This document shows, piece after piece, positions 1-15,000 of a stretch of 60,000 nt of DNA. Under the pieces are notes generated by a model. It saw nothing but the letters and a program-made list of their open reading frames with translations. It did not search any database and had not been told where the DNA came from. The stretch is from the NCBI RefSeq assembly GCF_963678635.1, contig NC_087066.1, positions 1,572,201 through 1,632,200 of the forward strand, written 5' to 3'. The translations under genes and the position numbers were made by a program. The stretch is from Symsagittifera roscoffensis (Eukaryota; Xenacoelomorpha; Acoela; Convolutidae). How positions within the stretch are numbered: position 1 is the first letter of the stretch; every line of letters begins with the position of its first letter.

Positions 1-46
1 TTGGCATTGCTAGTATGTTGCACTATGAACTCACGCGGCACCCGAG
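1..46 (-). CDS. MOGS: MOGS exon 7, partial at window edge
   Basis: The acceptor CTGTTCAG| is followed by two bases completing Ala, then [14 protein letters not shown]. This matches the block after the EQILG motif in glucosidase I. The exon is cut by the left edge of the window. Confidence 0.88.
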
Positions 47-3000
47 CTGAACAGACAGACTGTTTCAAATCGAATCAACGTGTGAGACTCAATCTACTTG
101 CTTCTTTATAGACTAATAACCCTTTTCTTCGTGCTTTTACAGTCACTAATTTGAATTCTTGAGGACTTGGGGAAGTATTGAACCCTTTGGCAACAATGAA
201 TTGATACAAAATAGGTTATGAGCACCGCTATTAACCTAAAGCCTCGCTGCCGAGTATCTGTTCTCTTGGGATCCAGCCCTCCGCATTCATGAGGTCCATC
301 CAGTGAGCCAGCACATCCAGCGAGATGGAACTGTTCCATCTGGAGATAGACAGCTGGTGGAAGCCCTCGTCCCACAGGAACCCACGCGGGAAGAAAGACC
401 TGCCAACAAACGGAGCAAAGTTGAGCACAATGCAAAGCTGTAGGTTGTTGTGTACACATTGACGATGAGTAACGTCGGCATTGAACTGTCAACTTAATTG
501 TTAATTACCAAATTCACCATTAGCGGGAAGTTAAGCAATCGGCAATTTCTTGAGCATTGCATTTTGTGTTCATAACAATAGCTAGCGAATCTCTAAAAAA
601 AAATAGCGGTTTCGACATTTTACAGGATCTTTTTTTTTCAATTTTTTTGAAACTTTGCTGATTGAAAACAGCGTTAAATGAAGATGCCAATACTCCGTTC
701 TCAAAACTAAAAAGATTGTATGTCTTCGTGAAAAGCATTTTCCTCTACTTGCTTTACTCACTGTAAAATTGCACATGAAAATAAAAACTTGAATATTATA
801 TATCAACTACTCCCATCTGACGTTTATTTATGGTACCTGACTTAGCGAGGAAAAAAGCAGAAAAATTGAAACACCCAAATACAAATTTGTTCGCCACTGT
901 CAGGGGTCAGAACAAATCGTATCTACTTTCTCTTCTATATCGGTACTGCTGTGGCAACTATCACTGACTGACCTGGATGGGACTGCAGTGAAGAGTGGAG
1001 TGTACCAGTAGGCTAGAGGCGCTTCGAACTGGTCCGTCTGGATGGCACTGGCCCCGTAGAAGTAGCCCATGCCCCCTATGAGGTTGCTGAACACTGCCTC
1101 TGCAAACCCCACTTCCTCCTCTGAGAAGCCCTTCTCTCTCAGTCGGAATGTATGTTCAAAACGACTGTGAAACTGAGACAAGTGATCCCCCAACTCCCTC
1201 GAGTACACGTCGCCAACTAGTCTCTCTTTCCTAATAATGTGACTGGCTGACTCAAATGCAGCTTCTATGGAGAAGGCGCCTGTGCCTGACACCTGGCTCA
1301 CTATCAGGTTCAGTGGCAGGTCTGGGTTACTGGCACTCTGCCTGATCTGATCAATGCGCGATCCAGGCAGCACCGCGAACCGCTGTCCCTACAGAGTATT
1401 GTATTGAAAGATTAGATTGATTACATTTCATAGAAGAAAAAGAAATTATTTCGCTTTTCATAATACAATTTTATCCAAGAATTCATCATTTTTTTAAACT
1501 GAAGTATAAGTATTTGATATAAAGGGCAACAACTGTGACAGAGCGAGGATAGGCAAAGGGTTTGATGACCCACTAAACGCCGCTATAAAATCGGGCAGAA
1601 GAACATCCCTTTTTTGAAAAATTTGGCTATTTCAAGAAATATGAACATGTCCTATAGAACCAAAACTGAGTAACCCAGATCTGCAATCCCAAACTCAGCC
1701 TTGAGTAGTCAAACGACTATGTTGTCCGAAGATAACACCTCATCTTTTGAAAGAAAACAAATCCAGACTACACTCTCCCGCGTCAGAACAAAGTCTTATT
1801 TAGATTCAATGTCCCTGCATCCCTCGCATGACAGGGAAAAAACCCATTGCATCCCCATACTGAGGCTTAATAGCCATAAGGCAATTAAGCCTATTTTCTG
1901 GAAAATGCTGAGCACCACCTGCCACGCAATAGGACATCTTAAAATCAAGCCGAGAATATGTACCGCACAAGCTCTGTATTCTTTAGTATAAACATATCCC
2001 TAACGTTATGAAACATAGCCAACTGACAGTTGGAAAAGAGTAATGAACGCAAGGAAACTGAAACAAAAACTGACTTGTTTTTTTTCCAAAAAAACTTTTT
2101 GAATTTCGATGAAAAAATTAGATGGCCCTAAATCTCTTTGAATTTGTAGAACAATTTATGATGGACACTTTTTTGTTGAAATTAACCCAATTTGACTGGA
2201 TCAATAGCTAAAACTTTGTATTTCGCTGGGAAATCTGATAATTAATTTCCATTTTCGAAATTAAAAGTCGATCACGTTTTTCGGGACCTTTACAATTTTG
2301 CTGTTCGATAAGGGAGTGCTCTTCGATAAAATTAAATTTTCAGGAAGTAAACAATTTCAAAAGAACAGTTAATAATTTAGTACCTCTATTCAAAATTGAA
2401 TGGCTTTTTGCTTTTGTTTTACAACGTGGAAGCTCGAAGCAAGTATTTTTGATTTTCTCCTAGTCTATAAAAGCTATTTCATAATAAAAACTTTTCCATC
2501 ATAATCTATAAAAACTATATCATGGAAAATCAACGCATCGGATAGTCAGTGCTATTGGAATATCTAGTCCTACGCTAGATTCAAACGGCGAATTCCTGAT
2601 TAGATCACTTAGTATAGTTGGCGAGTTAGACTCATTTTTGGCCCTTGAGCGCATGAAAATGATCAACAGTAGCAACAAAAAACAGAAAGCGTATCGCTTA
2701 AACGTACGATCGTTCTTTGGATTTAAATCAATGTCGTGTTCATTTTTCTTTCTGATCCAACTTTTCATTAGATTTGTACCTTTTTCGGCCGCTCACCTTT
2801 TTAGGGTGGTTGTTTTTCATGGTGACGGCGGAAGAGTAGTGTTGTATGGCCTCTTTGATTAGATGCAGACTGGGCGTGTATGCCTCCAGGAAGTGGTAGC
2901 TCAAGTCGCCCTCCCCCTGTTCAAACTTGAGGTCGAAGTATCCCAGTTCGTTGGAGTAGCCTCTCACTGCACTGAGGCGACCATCACTCTCCAACACAGA

Positions 3001-6000
3001 CTCTATCTCCCCCTGTCCATCTAGAGCTACAACACACACACACACAATGCTCACAACACATCTATAGACATACTTATTGAGACATAACAAACCACTCCAT
3101 CAGGGATTGCCTTAGAACACTCCAAACAACAATCGGAGACACTTATCCAACAGCAACTTATCCTAACTTATATTATTATTACACCATTTAATTTATGACA
3201 TAGTTTCTTCCTGGAACGGATAAACTTTGAAATAGAGAGAATACACAATGAGCTAGCCTGTGTAGAAGAAGAGTGAGACGTGCAAGTAACTGTCTGTGGC
3301 CGGTTGTTTCTCTGGACTATCCTGGCCACTTGGCACTTGAGTGGGGGCACTTGCACTAGGTGGGTGGGGGCTGACTTGTACCCTGGCAGTCCAGTCTCCC
3401 CCGTGAATGCCCAGATGGGGTCTCTTCACGAAGGACACATTCAGTACAAAGTCCTTCTCCACAATCTCTTGGTAGCCGAACGACACTCCATCATGTGAGA
3501 TCCAACCATAGCGAGGCAGTCTACACTCAACACAACAAACAATTCAATCCACAAAATCAAAATCTATTTAGTCGGTATTACATCATCTCACATTTATGGT
3601 CAAATGTCTCCATCTCCGTCATGTGAGATCAAACCATAGCGAAGCAGTCTACACTCAACACAACAAATGATTCAATCCACAAAAACACAATCTATTTAGT
3701 CGATATTACACCATCTCACATTATGGTCAAATGTCTCCATCTCCGTCATGTGAGATCCAACCATAGCGAGGCAGTCTACACTCAACACATCAAACAATTC
3801 AATCCACAAAATCACAATCTATTTAGTCGATATTACACCATCTCACATTTATGGTCAAATGTCTCCATCTCCGTCATGTGAGATCAAACCATAGCGAAAC
3901 AGTCTACACTCAACACAACAAATGATTCAATCCACAAAAACACAATCTATTTAGTCGATATTACACCATCTCACATTATGGTCAAATGTCTCCATCTCCG
4001 TCATGTGAGATCCAACCATAGCGAGGCAGTCTACACTCAACACATCAAACAATTCAATCCACAAAATCACAATCTATTTAGTCGATATTACACCATCTCA
4101 CATTATGGTCAAATGTCTCCATCTCCGTCATTTGAGATCCAACCATAGCGAGGCAGTCTACACTCAACACATCAAACAATTCAATCCACATAATCACAAT
4201 CTATTAAGTCGATATTACACCATCTCACATTATGGTTAAATGTCTCCATCTCCGTCATGTGAGATCCAACCATAGCGAGGCAGTCTACACTCAACACATC
4301 AAACAATTCAATCCACAAAATCACAATCTTTTTAGTCGATATTACACCATCTCACATTTATGGTCAAATGTCTCCATCTCCGTCATGTGAGATCAAACCA
4401 TAGCAAAGCAGTCTACACTCAACACAACAAATGATTCAATCCACAAAAACACAATCTATTTAGTCGATATTACACCATCTCACATTATAGTCAAATGTCT
4501 CCATCTCCGTCATGTGAGATCCAACCATAGCGAGGCAGTCTACACTCAACACATCAAACAATTCAATCCACAAAATCACAATCTATTTAGTCGATATTAC
4601 ACCATCTCACATTTATGGTCAAATGTCTCCATCTCCGTCATGTGAGATCAAACCATAGCGAAGCAGTCTACACTCAACACAACAAATGATTCAATCCACA
4701 AAAACACAATCTATTTAGTCGATATTACACCATCTGACATTATGGTCAAATGTCTCCATCTCCGTCATGTGAAATCCAACCATAGCGAGGCAGTCTACAC
4801 TCAACACATCAAACAATTCAATCCACAAAATCACAACCTATTTAGTCGATATTACACCATCTCACATTATGGTTAAATGTCTCCATCTCCGTCGTGTGAG
4901 ATCCAACCAGCGAGGCAGTCTACACTCAACACATCAAACAATTCAATCCACAAAATCACAATCTACTTAGTCGATATTACACCATCTCACATTATGGTCA
5001 AATGTCTCCATGTCGGTCATGTGAGATCCAACCATAGCGAGGCAGTCTACACTCAACACATCAAACAATTCAATCCACAAAATCACAATCTACTTAAACG
5101 GTATTACACCATCTCACATTTATGGTCAAATGTCTCCATCTCCGTCATGTGATATCAAACCATAGCGAAGCAGTCTACACTCAACACAACAAATGATTCA
5201 ATCCACAAAAACACAATCTATTTAGTCGATATTACACCATCTCACATTATGGTCAAATGTCTCCATCTCCGTCATGTGAGATCCAACCATAGCGAGGCAG
5301 TCTACACTCAACACATCAAACAATTCAATCCACAAAATCACAATCTATTTAGTCGATATTACACCATCTCACATTATGGTTAAATGTCTCCATCTCCGTC
5401 ATGTGAGATCCAACCATAGCGAGGCAGTCTACACTCAACACAACAAATAATTCAATCCACAAAATCAAAATCTATTTAGTCGATATTACACCATCTCACA
5501 TTATGGTCAAATGTCTCCATGTCGGTCATGTGAGATCCAACCATAGCGAGGCAGTCTACACTCAACACATCAAACAATTCAATCGACAAAATCACAATCT
5601 ACTTAGTCGGTATTACACCATCTCACATTTATGGTCAAATGTCTCCATCTCCGTCATGTGAGATCAAACCATAGCGAAGCAGTCTACACTCAACACATCA
5701 AACAATTCAATCCAAAAAATCACAATCTATTTAGTCGATATTACACCATCTCACATTATGGTTAAATGTCTCCATCTCCGTCATGTGAGATCCAACCATA
5801 GCGAGGCAGTCTACACTCAACACAACAAATAATTCAATCCACAAAATCAAAATCTATTTAGTCGATATTACACCATCTCACATTATGGTCAAATGTCTCC
5901 ATGTCGGTCATGTGAGATCCAACCATAGCGAGGCAGTCTACACTCAACACATCAAACAATTCAATCCACAAAATCACAATCTACTTAGTCGGTATTACAC

Positions 6001-9000
6001 CATCTCACATTATGGTCAAATGTCTCCATGTCGGTCATGTGAGATCCAACCATAGCGAGGCAGTCTACACTCAACACATCAAACAATTCAATCCACAAAA
6101 TCACAATCTACTTAGTCGGTATTACACCATCTCACATTTATGGTCAAATGTCTCCATCTCCGTCATGTGAGATCAAACCATAGATAGCGAAGCAGTCTAC
6201 ACTCAACACAACAAATGATTCAATCCACAAAAACACAATCTATTTAGTCGATATTACACCATCTCACATTATGGTCAAATGTCTCCATCTCCGTCATGTG
6301 AGATCCAACCATAGCGAGGCAGTCTACACTCAACACATCAAACAATTCAATCCACAAAATCACAATCTATTTAGTCGATATTACACCATCTCACATTATG
6401 GTTAAATGTCTCCATCTCCGTCATGTGAGATCCAACCATAGCGAGGCAGTCTACACTCAACAACAAATAATTCAATCCACAAAATCAAAATCTATTTAGT
6501 CGATATAACACCATCTCACATTATGGTCAAATGTCTCCATGTCGGTCATGTGAGATCCAACCATAGCGAGGCAGTCTACACTCAACACAACAAATGATTC
6601 AATCCACAAAAACACAATCTATTTAGTCGATATTACACCATCTCGCATTATGGTCAAATGTCTCCATCTCCGTCATGTGAGATCCAACCATAGCGAGGCA
6701 GTCTACACTCAACACATCAAACAATTCAATCCACAAAATCACAATCTATTTAGTCGATATTACACCATCTCACATTATGGTTAAATGTCTCCATCTCCGT
6801 CATGTGAGATCCAACCATAGCGAGGCAGTCTACACTCAACAACAAATAATTCAATCCACAAAATCAAAATCTATTTAGTCGATATAACACCATCTCACAT
6901 TATGGTCAAATGTCTCCATGTCGGTCATGTGAGATCCAACCATAGCGAGGCAGTCTACACTCAACAACAAATAATTCAATCCACAAAATCAAAATCTATT
7001 TAGTCGATATAACACCATCTCACATTATGGTCAAATGTCTCCATGTCGGTCATGTGAGATCCAACCATAGCGAGGCAGTCTACACTCAACACATCAAACA
7101 ATTCAATCCACAAAATCACAATCTATTTAGTCGATATTACACCATCTCACATTATGGTTAAATGTCTCCATCTCCGTCATGTGAGATCCAACCATAGCGA
7201 GGCAGTCTACACTCAACACAACAAATAATTCAATCCACAAAATCAAAATCTATTTAGTCGATATTACACCATCTCACATTATGGTCAAATGTCTCCATGT
7301 CGGTCATGTGAGATCCAACCATAGCGAGGCAGTCTACACTCAACAACAAATAATTCAATCCACAAAATCAAAATCTATTTAGTCGATATAACACCATCTC
7401 ACATTATGGTCAAATGTCTCCATGTCGGTCATGTGAGTTCCAACCATAGCGAGGCAGTCTACACTCAACACAACAAATGATTCAATCCACAAAAACACAA
7501 TCTATTTAGTCGATATTACACCATCTCACATTATGGTTAAATGTCTCCATCTCCGTCATGTGAGATCCAACCATAGCGAGGCAGTCTACACTCAACACAA
7601 CAAATAATTCAATCCACAAAATCAAAATCTATTTAGTCGATATTACACCATCTCACATTATGGTCAAATGTCTCCATGTCGGTCATGTGAGATCCAACCA
7701 TAGCGAGGCAGTCTACACTCAACAACAAATAATTCAATCCACAAAATCAAAATCTATTTAGTCGATATAACACCATCTCACATTATGGTCAAATGTCTCC
7801 ATGTCGGTCATGTGAGATCCAACCATAGCGAGGCAGTCTACACTCAACACAACAAATGATTCAATCCACAAAAACACAATCTATTTAGTCGATATTACAC
7901 CATCTCACATTATGGTTAAATGTCTCCATCTCCGTCATGTGAGATCCAACCACAGCGAGGCAGTCTACACTCAACACAACAAATAATTCAATCCACAAAA
8001 TCAAAATCTATTTAGTCGATATTACACCATCTCACATTATGGTCAAATGTCTCCATGTCGGTCATGTGAGATCCAACCATAGCGAGGCAGTCTACACTCA
8101 ACAACAAATAATTCAATCCACAAAATCAAAATCTATTTAGTCGATATAACACCATCTCACATTATGGTCAAATGTCTCCATGTCGGTCATGTGAGATCCA
8201 ACCATAGCGAGGCAGTCTACACTCAACACAACAAATGATTCAATCCACAAAAACACAATCTATTTAGTCGATATTACACCATCTCACATTATGGTTAAAT
8301 GTCTCCATCTCCGTCATGTGAGATCCAACCATAGCGAGGCAGTCTACACTCAACACAACAAATAATTCAATCCACAAAATCAAAATCTATTTAGTCGATA
8401 TTACACCATCTCACATTATGGTCAAATGTCTCCATGTCGAACATGTGAGATCCAACCATAGCGAGGCAGTCTACACTCAACAACAAATAATTCAATCCAC
8501 AAAATCAAAATCTATTTAGTCGATATAACACCATCTCACATTATGGTCAAATGTCTCCATGTCGGTCATGTGAGATCCAACCATAGCGAGGCAGTCTACA
8601 CTCAACACATCAAACAATTCAATCCACAAAATCACAATCTATTTAGTCGATATTACACCATCTCACATTATGGTTAAATGTCTCCATCTCCGTCATGTGA
8701 GATCCAACCATAGCGAGGCAGTCTACACTCAACACAACAAATAATTCAATCCACAAAATCAAAATCTATTTAGTCGATATTACACCATCTCACATTATGG
8801 TCAAATGTCTCCATGTCGGTCATGTGAGATCCAACCATAGCGAGGCAGTCTACACTCAACAACAAATAATTCAATCCACAAAATCAAAATCTATTTAGTC
8901 GATATAACACCATCTCACATTATGGTCAAATGTCTCCATGTCGGTCATGTGAGATCCAACCATAGCGAGGCAGTCTACACTCAACACAACAAATGATTCA

Positions 9001-12000
9001 ATCTACAAAAACACAATCTATTTAGTCGATATTACACCATCTCGCATTATGGTCAAATGTCTCCATCTCCGTCATGTGAGATCCAACCATAGCGAGGCAG
9101 TCTACACTCAACACATCAAACAATTCAATCCACAAAATCACAATATATTTAGTCGATATTACACCATCTCACATTATGGTTAAATGTCTCCATCTCCGTC
9201 ATGTGAGATCCAACCATAGCGAGGCAGTCTACACTCAACAACAAATAATTCAATCCACAAAATCAAAATCTATTTAGTCGATATAACACCATCTCACATT
9301 ATGGTCAAATGTCTCCATGTCGGTCATGTGAGATCCAACCATAGCGAGGCAGTCTACACTCAACACAACAAATGATTCAATCCACAAAAACACAATCTAT
9401 TTAGTCGATATTACACCATCTCGCATTATGGTCAAATGTCTCCATCTCCGTCATGTGAGATCCAACCATAGCGAGGCAGTCTACACTCAACACATCAAAC
9501 AATTCAATCCACAAAATCACAATCTATTTAGTCGATATTACACCATCTCACATTATGGTTAAATGTCTCCATCTCCGTCATGTGAGATCCAACCATAGCG
9601 AGGCAGTCTACACTCAACACAACAAATAATTCAATCCACAAAATCAAAATCTATTTAGTCGATATTACACCATCTCACATTATGGTCAAATGTCTCCATG
9701 TCGGTCATGTGAGATCCAACCATAGCGAGGCAGTCTACACTCAACACATCAAACAATTCAATCCACAAAATCACAATCTACTTAGTCGGTATTACACCAT
9801 CTCACATTTATGGTCAAATGTCTCCATCTCCGTCATGTGAGATCAAACCATAGCGAAGCAGTCTACACTCAACACATCAAACAATTCAATCCACAAAATC
9901 ACAATCTATTTAGTCGATATTACACCATCTCACATTATGGTTAAAAGTCTCCATCTCCGTCATGTGAGATCCAACCATAGCGAGGCAGTCTACACTCAAC
10001 ACAACAAATAATTCAACCCACAAAATCAAAATCTATTTAGTCGATATTACACCATCTCACATTATGGTCAAATGTCTCCATGTCGGTCATGTGAGATCCA
10101 ACCATAGCGAGGCAGTCTACACTCAACACATCAAACAATTCAATCCACAAAATCACAATCTACTTAGTCGGTATTACACCATCTCACATTATGGTCAAAT
10201 GTCTCCATCTCCGTCATGTGAGATCCAACCATAGCGAGGCAGTCTACACTCAACACAACAAATAATTCAATCCACAAAATCAAAATCTATTTAGTCGATA
10301 TTACACCATCTCACATTATGGTCAAATTTCTCCATCTCGGTCATGTGAGATCCAACCATAGCGAGGCAGTCTACACTCAAAACATCAAACAATTCAATCC
10401 ACAAAATCACAATCTAATTAGTCGATATTACACCATCTCACATTATGGTTACATGTCTCCATCTCCGTCATGTGAGATCCAACCTTAGCGAGGTCGTCTA
10501 CACTCAACATATCAAACAATTCAATCCACAAAATCACAATCTATTTAGTCGATATTACACCATCTCACATTATGGTCAAATGTCTCCATCTCCGTCATAT
10601 GAGATCCAACCATAGCGAGGCAGTCTACACTCAACACAACAAACAATTCAATCCACAAAATCAAAATCTATTTAGTCGATATTACACCATCTCACATTAT
10701 GGTCAAATGTCTCCATCTCGGTCATTTGAGATGCAACCATAGCGAGGCAGTCTACACTCAACACAACAAATAACTCAATCCACAAAATCACAATCTATTT
10801 ACTCGATATTACACCATCTCACATTATGGTCAAATGTCTCCATCTTCGTCATGTGAGATCCAACCATAGCGAGGCAGTCTACACTCAACACATCAAACAA
10901 TTCAATCCACAAAATCACAATCTATTTAGTCGATATGACAACATCTCACATTATGGTTAAATGTCTCCATCTCCGTCATGTGAGATCCAAACAGAGCGAG
11001 GCAGTCTACACTCAACATATCAAACAATTCAATCCACAAAATCACAATCTATTTAGTCGATATTACACCATCTCAAATTATGGTCAAATGTCTCCATCTC
11101 CGTCATGTGAGATCCAACCATAGCGAGGCAGTCTACACTCAACACAACAAACAATTCAATCCACAAAATCGCAATCTTCTTAGTCGATATTACACCATCT
11201 CACATTATGGTCAAATGTCTCCATCTCCGTCATGTGAGATCCAACCATAGCGAGGCAGTCTACACTCAACAAAACAAACAATCCAATCCACAAAATCACA
11301 ATCTACTTAGTCGATGATACACCATCTCACATTATGGTCAAATGTCTCCATCTCCGTCATGTGAGATCAAACCATAGCGAAGCAGTCTACACTCAACACA
11401 TCAAACAATTCAATCCACAAAATCACAATCTATTTAGTCGATATTACACCATCTCACATTATGGTTAAAAGTCTCCATCTCCGTCATGTGAGATCCAACC
11501 ATAGCGAGGCAGTCTACACTCAACACAACAAATAATTCAACCCACAAAATCAAAATCTATTTAGTCGATATTACACCATCTCACATTATGGTCAAATGTC
11601 TCCATGTCGGTCATGTGAGATCCAACCATAGCGAGGCAGTCTACACTCAACACATCAAACAATTCAATCCACAAAATCACAATCTACTTAGTCGGTATTA
11701 CACCATCTCACATTATGGTCAAATGTCTCCATCTCCGTCATGTGAGATCCAACCATAGCGAGGCAGTCTACACTCAACACAACAAATAATTCAATCCACA
11801 AAATCAAAATCTATTTAGTCGATATTACACCATCTCACATTATGGTCAAATTTCTCCATCTCGGTCATGTGAGATCCAACCATAGCGAGGCAGTCTACAC
11901 TCAAAACATCAAACAATTCAATCCACAAAATCACAATCTAATTAGTCGATATTACACCATCTCACATTATGGTTACATGTCTCCATCTCCGTCATGTGAG

Positions 12001-15000
12001 ATCCAACCTTAGCGAGGTCGTCTACACTCAACATATCAAACAATTCAATCCACAAAATCACAATCTATTTAGTCGATATTACACCATCTCACATTATGGT
12101 CAAATGTCTCCATCTCCGTCATGTGAGATCCAACCATAGCGAGGCAGTCTACACTCAACACAACAAACAATTCAATCCACAAAATCAAAATCTATTTAGT
12201 CGATATTACACCATCTCACATTATGGTCAAATGTCTCCATCTCGGTCATTTGAGATGCAACCATAGCGAGGCAGTCTACACTCAACACAACAAATAACTC
12301 AATCCACAAAATCACAATCTATTTACTCGATATTACACCATCTCACATTATGGTTAAAAGTCTCCATCTCCGTCATGTGAGATCCAACCATAGCGAGGCA
12401 GTCTACACTCAACACAACAAATAATTCAACCCACAAAATCAAAATCTATTTAGTCGATATTACACCATCTCACATTATGGTCAAATGTCTCCATGTCGGT
12501 CATGTGAGATCCAACCATAGCGAGGCAGTCTACACTCAACACATCAAACAATTCAATCCACAAAATCACAATCTACTTAGTCGGTATTACACCATCTCAC
12601 ATTATGGTCAAATGTCTCCATCTCCGTCATGTGAGATCCAACCATAGCGAGGCAGTCTACACTCAACACAACAAATAATTCAATCCACAAAATCAAAATC
12701 TATTTAGTCGATATTACACCATCTCACATTATGGTCAAATTTCTCCATCTCGGTCATGTGAGATCCAACCATAGCGAGGCAGTCTACACTCAAAACATCA
12801 AACAATTCAATCCACAAAATCACAATCTAATTAGTCGATATTACACCATCTCACATTATGGTTACATGTCTCCATCTCCGTCATGTGAGATCCAACCTTA
12901 GCGAGGTCGTCTACACTCAACATATCAAACAATTCAATCCACAAAATCACAATCTATTTAGTCGATATTACACCATCTCACATTATGGTCAAATGTCTCC
13001 ATCTCCGTCATGTGAGATCCAACCATAGCGAGGCAGTCTACACTCAACACAACAAACAATTCAATCCACAAAATCAAAATCTATTTAGTCGATATTACAC
13101 CATCTCACATTATGGTCAAATGTCTCCATCTCGGTCATTTGAGATGCAACCATAGCGAGGCAGTCTACACTCAACACAACAAATAACTCAATCCACAAAA
13201 TCACAATCTATTTACTCGATATTACACCATCTCACATTATGGTCAAATGTCTCCATCTTCGTCATGTGAGATCCAACCATAGCGAGGCAGTCTACACTCA
13301 ACACATCAAACAATTCAATCCACAAAATCACAATCTATTTAGTCGATATTACAACATCTCACATTATGGTTAAATGTCTCCATCTCCGTCATGTGAGATC
13401 CAAACAGAGCGAGGCAGTCTACACTCAACATATCAAACAATTCAATCCACAAAATCACAATCTATTTAGTCGATATTACACCATCTCAAATTATGGTCAA
13501 ATGTCTCCATCTCCGTCATGTGAGATCCAACCATAGCGAGGCAGTCTACACTCAACACATCAAACAATTCAAACCACAAAATCACAATCTATTTAGTCGA
13601 TAGTACACCATCTCACATTATGGTCAAATGTCTCCATCTCCGTCATATGAGATCCAACCATAGCGAGGCAGTCTACACTCAACGCAACAAACAATTCAAT
13701 CCACAAAATCTCAATCTACTTAGTCGATATTACACCATCTCACATTATGGTCAAATATCTCCATCTCCGTCATGTGAGATCCAACCATAGCGAGACAGTC
13801 TACACTCAACACAACAAACAATTCAATCCACAAAATCACAATCTATTTAGTCGATATTACACCATCTCACATTATGGTCAAATGTCTCCATCTCCGTCAT
13901 GTGAGATCCAACTATAGCGAGGCAGTCTACTCTCAACACATCAAACAATTCAATACACAAAATCACAATCTATTTAGTCGATATTACACCATCTCACATT
14001 ATGGTCAAATGTCTCGATCTCCGTCATGTGAGATCCAACCATAGCGAGGCAGTCTACACTCAACACAACAAACAATTCAATCCACAAAATCACAATCTAT
14101 TTAGTCGATATTACACCATCTCACATTATGGTCAAATGTCTCCATCTCCGTCATGTGAGATCCAACCATAGCGAGGCAGTCTACACTCAACACAACAAAC
14201 AATTCAACCCACAAAATCACAATCTATTTAGTCGATATTACACCATCTCACATTATGGTCAAATGTCTCCATCTCAGTCATGTGAGAAACAACCATAGCG
14301 AGGCAGTCTACACTCATCACAACAAACAATTCAATCCACAAAATCACAATCTATTTAGTCGATATTACACCATCTCACATTATGGTCAAATGTCTCCATC
14401 TCCGTCATGTGAGATCCAACCATAGCGAGGCAGTCTACACTCAACACATCAAACAATTCAATCCAAAAAATCACAATCTACTTAGTCGATATTACACCAT
14501 CTAACATTATGGTTAAATGTCTCCATCTCCGTCATGTGAGATCCAACCATAGCGAGGCAGTCTACACTCAACACAACAAACAATTCAATCCACAAAATCA
14601 CAATCTATTAAGTCGATATTACACCATCTAACATTATGGTCAAATGTCTCCATCTCCGTTATGTGAGATCCAACCATAGCGAGGCAGTCTACACTCAACA
14701 CAACAAACAATTCAATCCACAAAATCTCAATCTACTTAGTCGATAATACACCGTCTCACATTATGGTCAAATGTCTCCATCTCCGTCATGTGAGATCCAA
14801 CCATAGCGAGGCTGTCTACACTCAACACAACAAATAATTCAATCCACAAAATCCCAATCTCCTGGTAGCCGAACGACACTCCGTCATGTGAGATCCAACC
14901 ATAGCGAGGCAGTCTACACTCAACACAACAAACAATTCAATCCACTAAATCACAATATACTTAGTCGATATTACACCATCTCACATTATGGTCAAATGTC

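Noticed and set aside
2520-2768. Extra MOGS exon in a hydrophobic minus-strand ORF
   Set aside because: The sequence ([10 protein letters not shown] and onward) does not resemble glucosidase I in this region, and no splice sites fit the phases.
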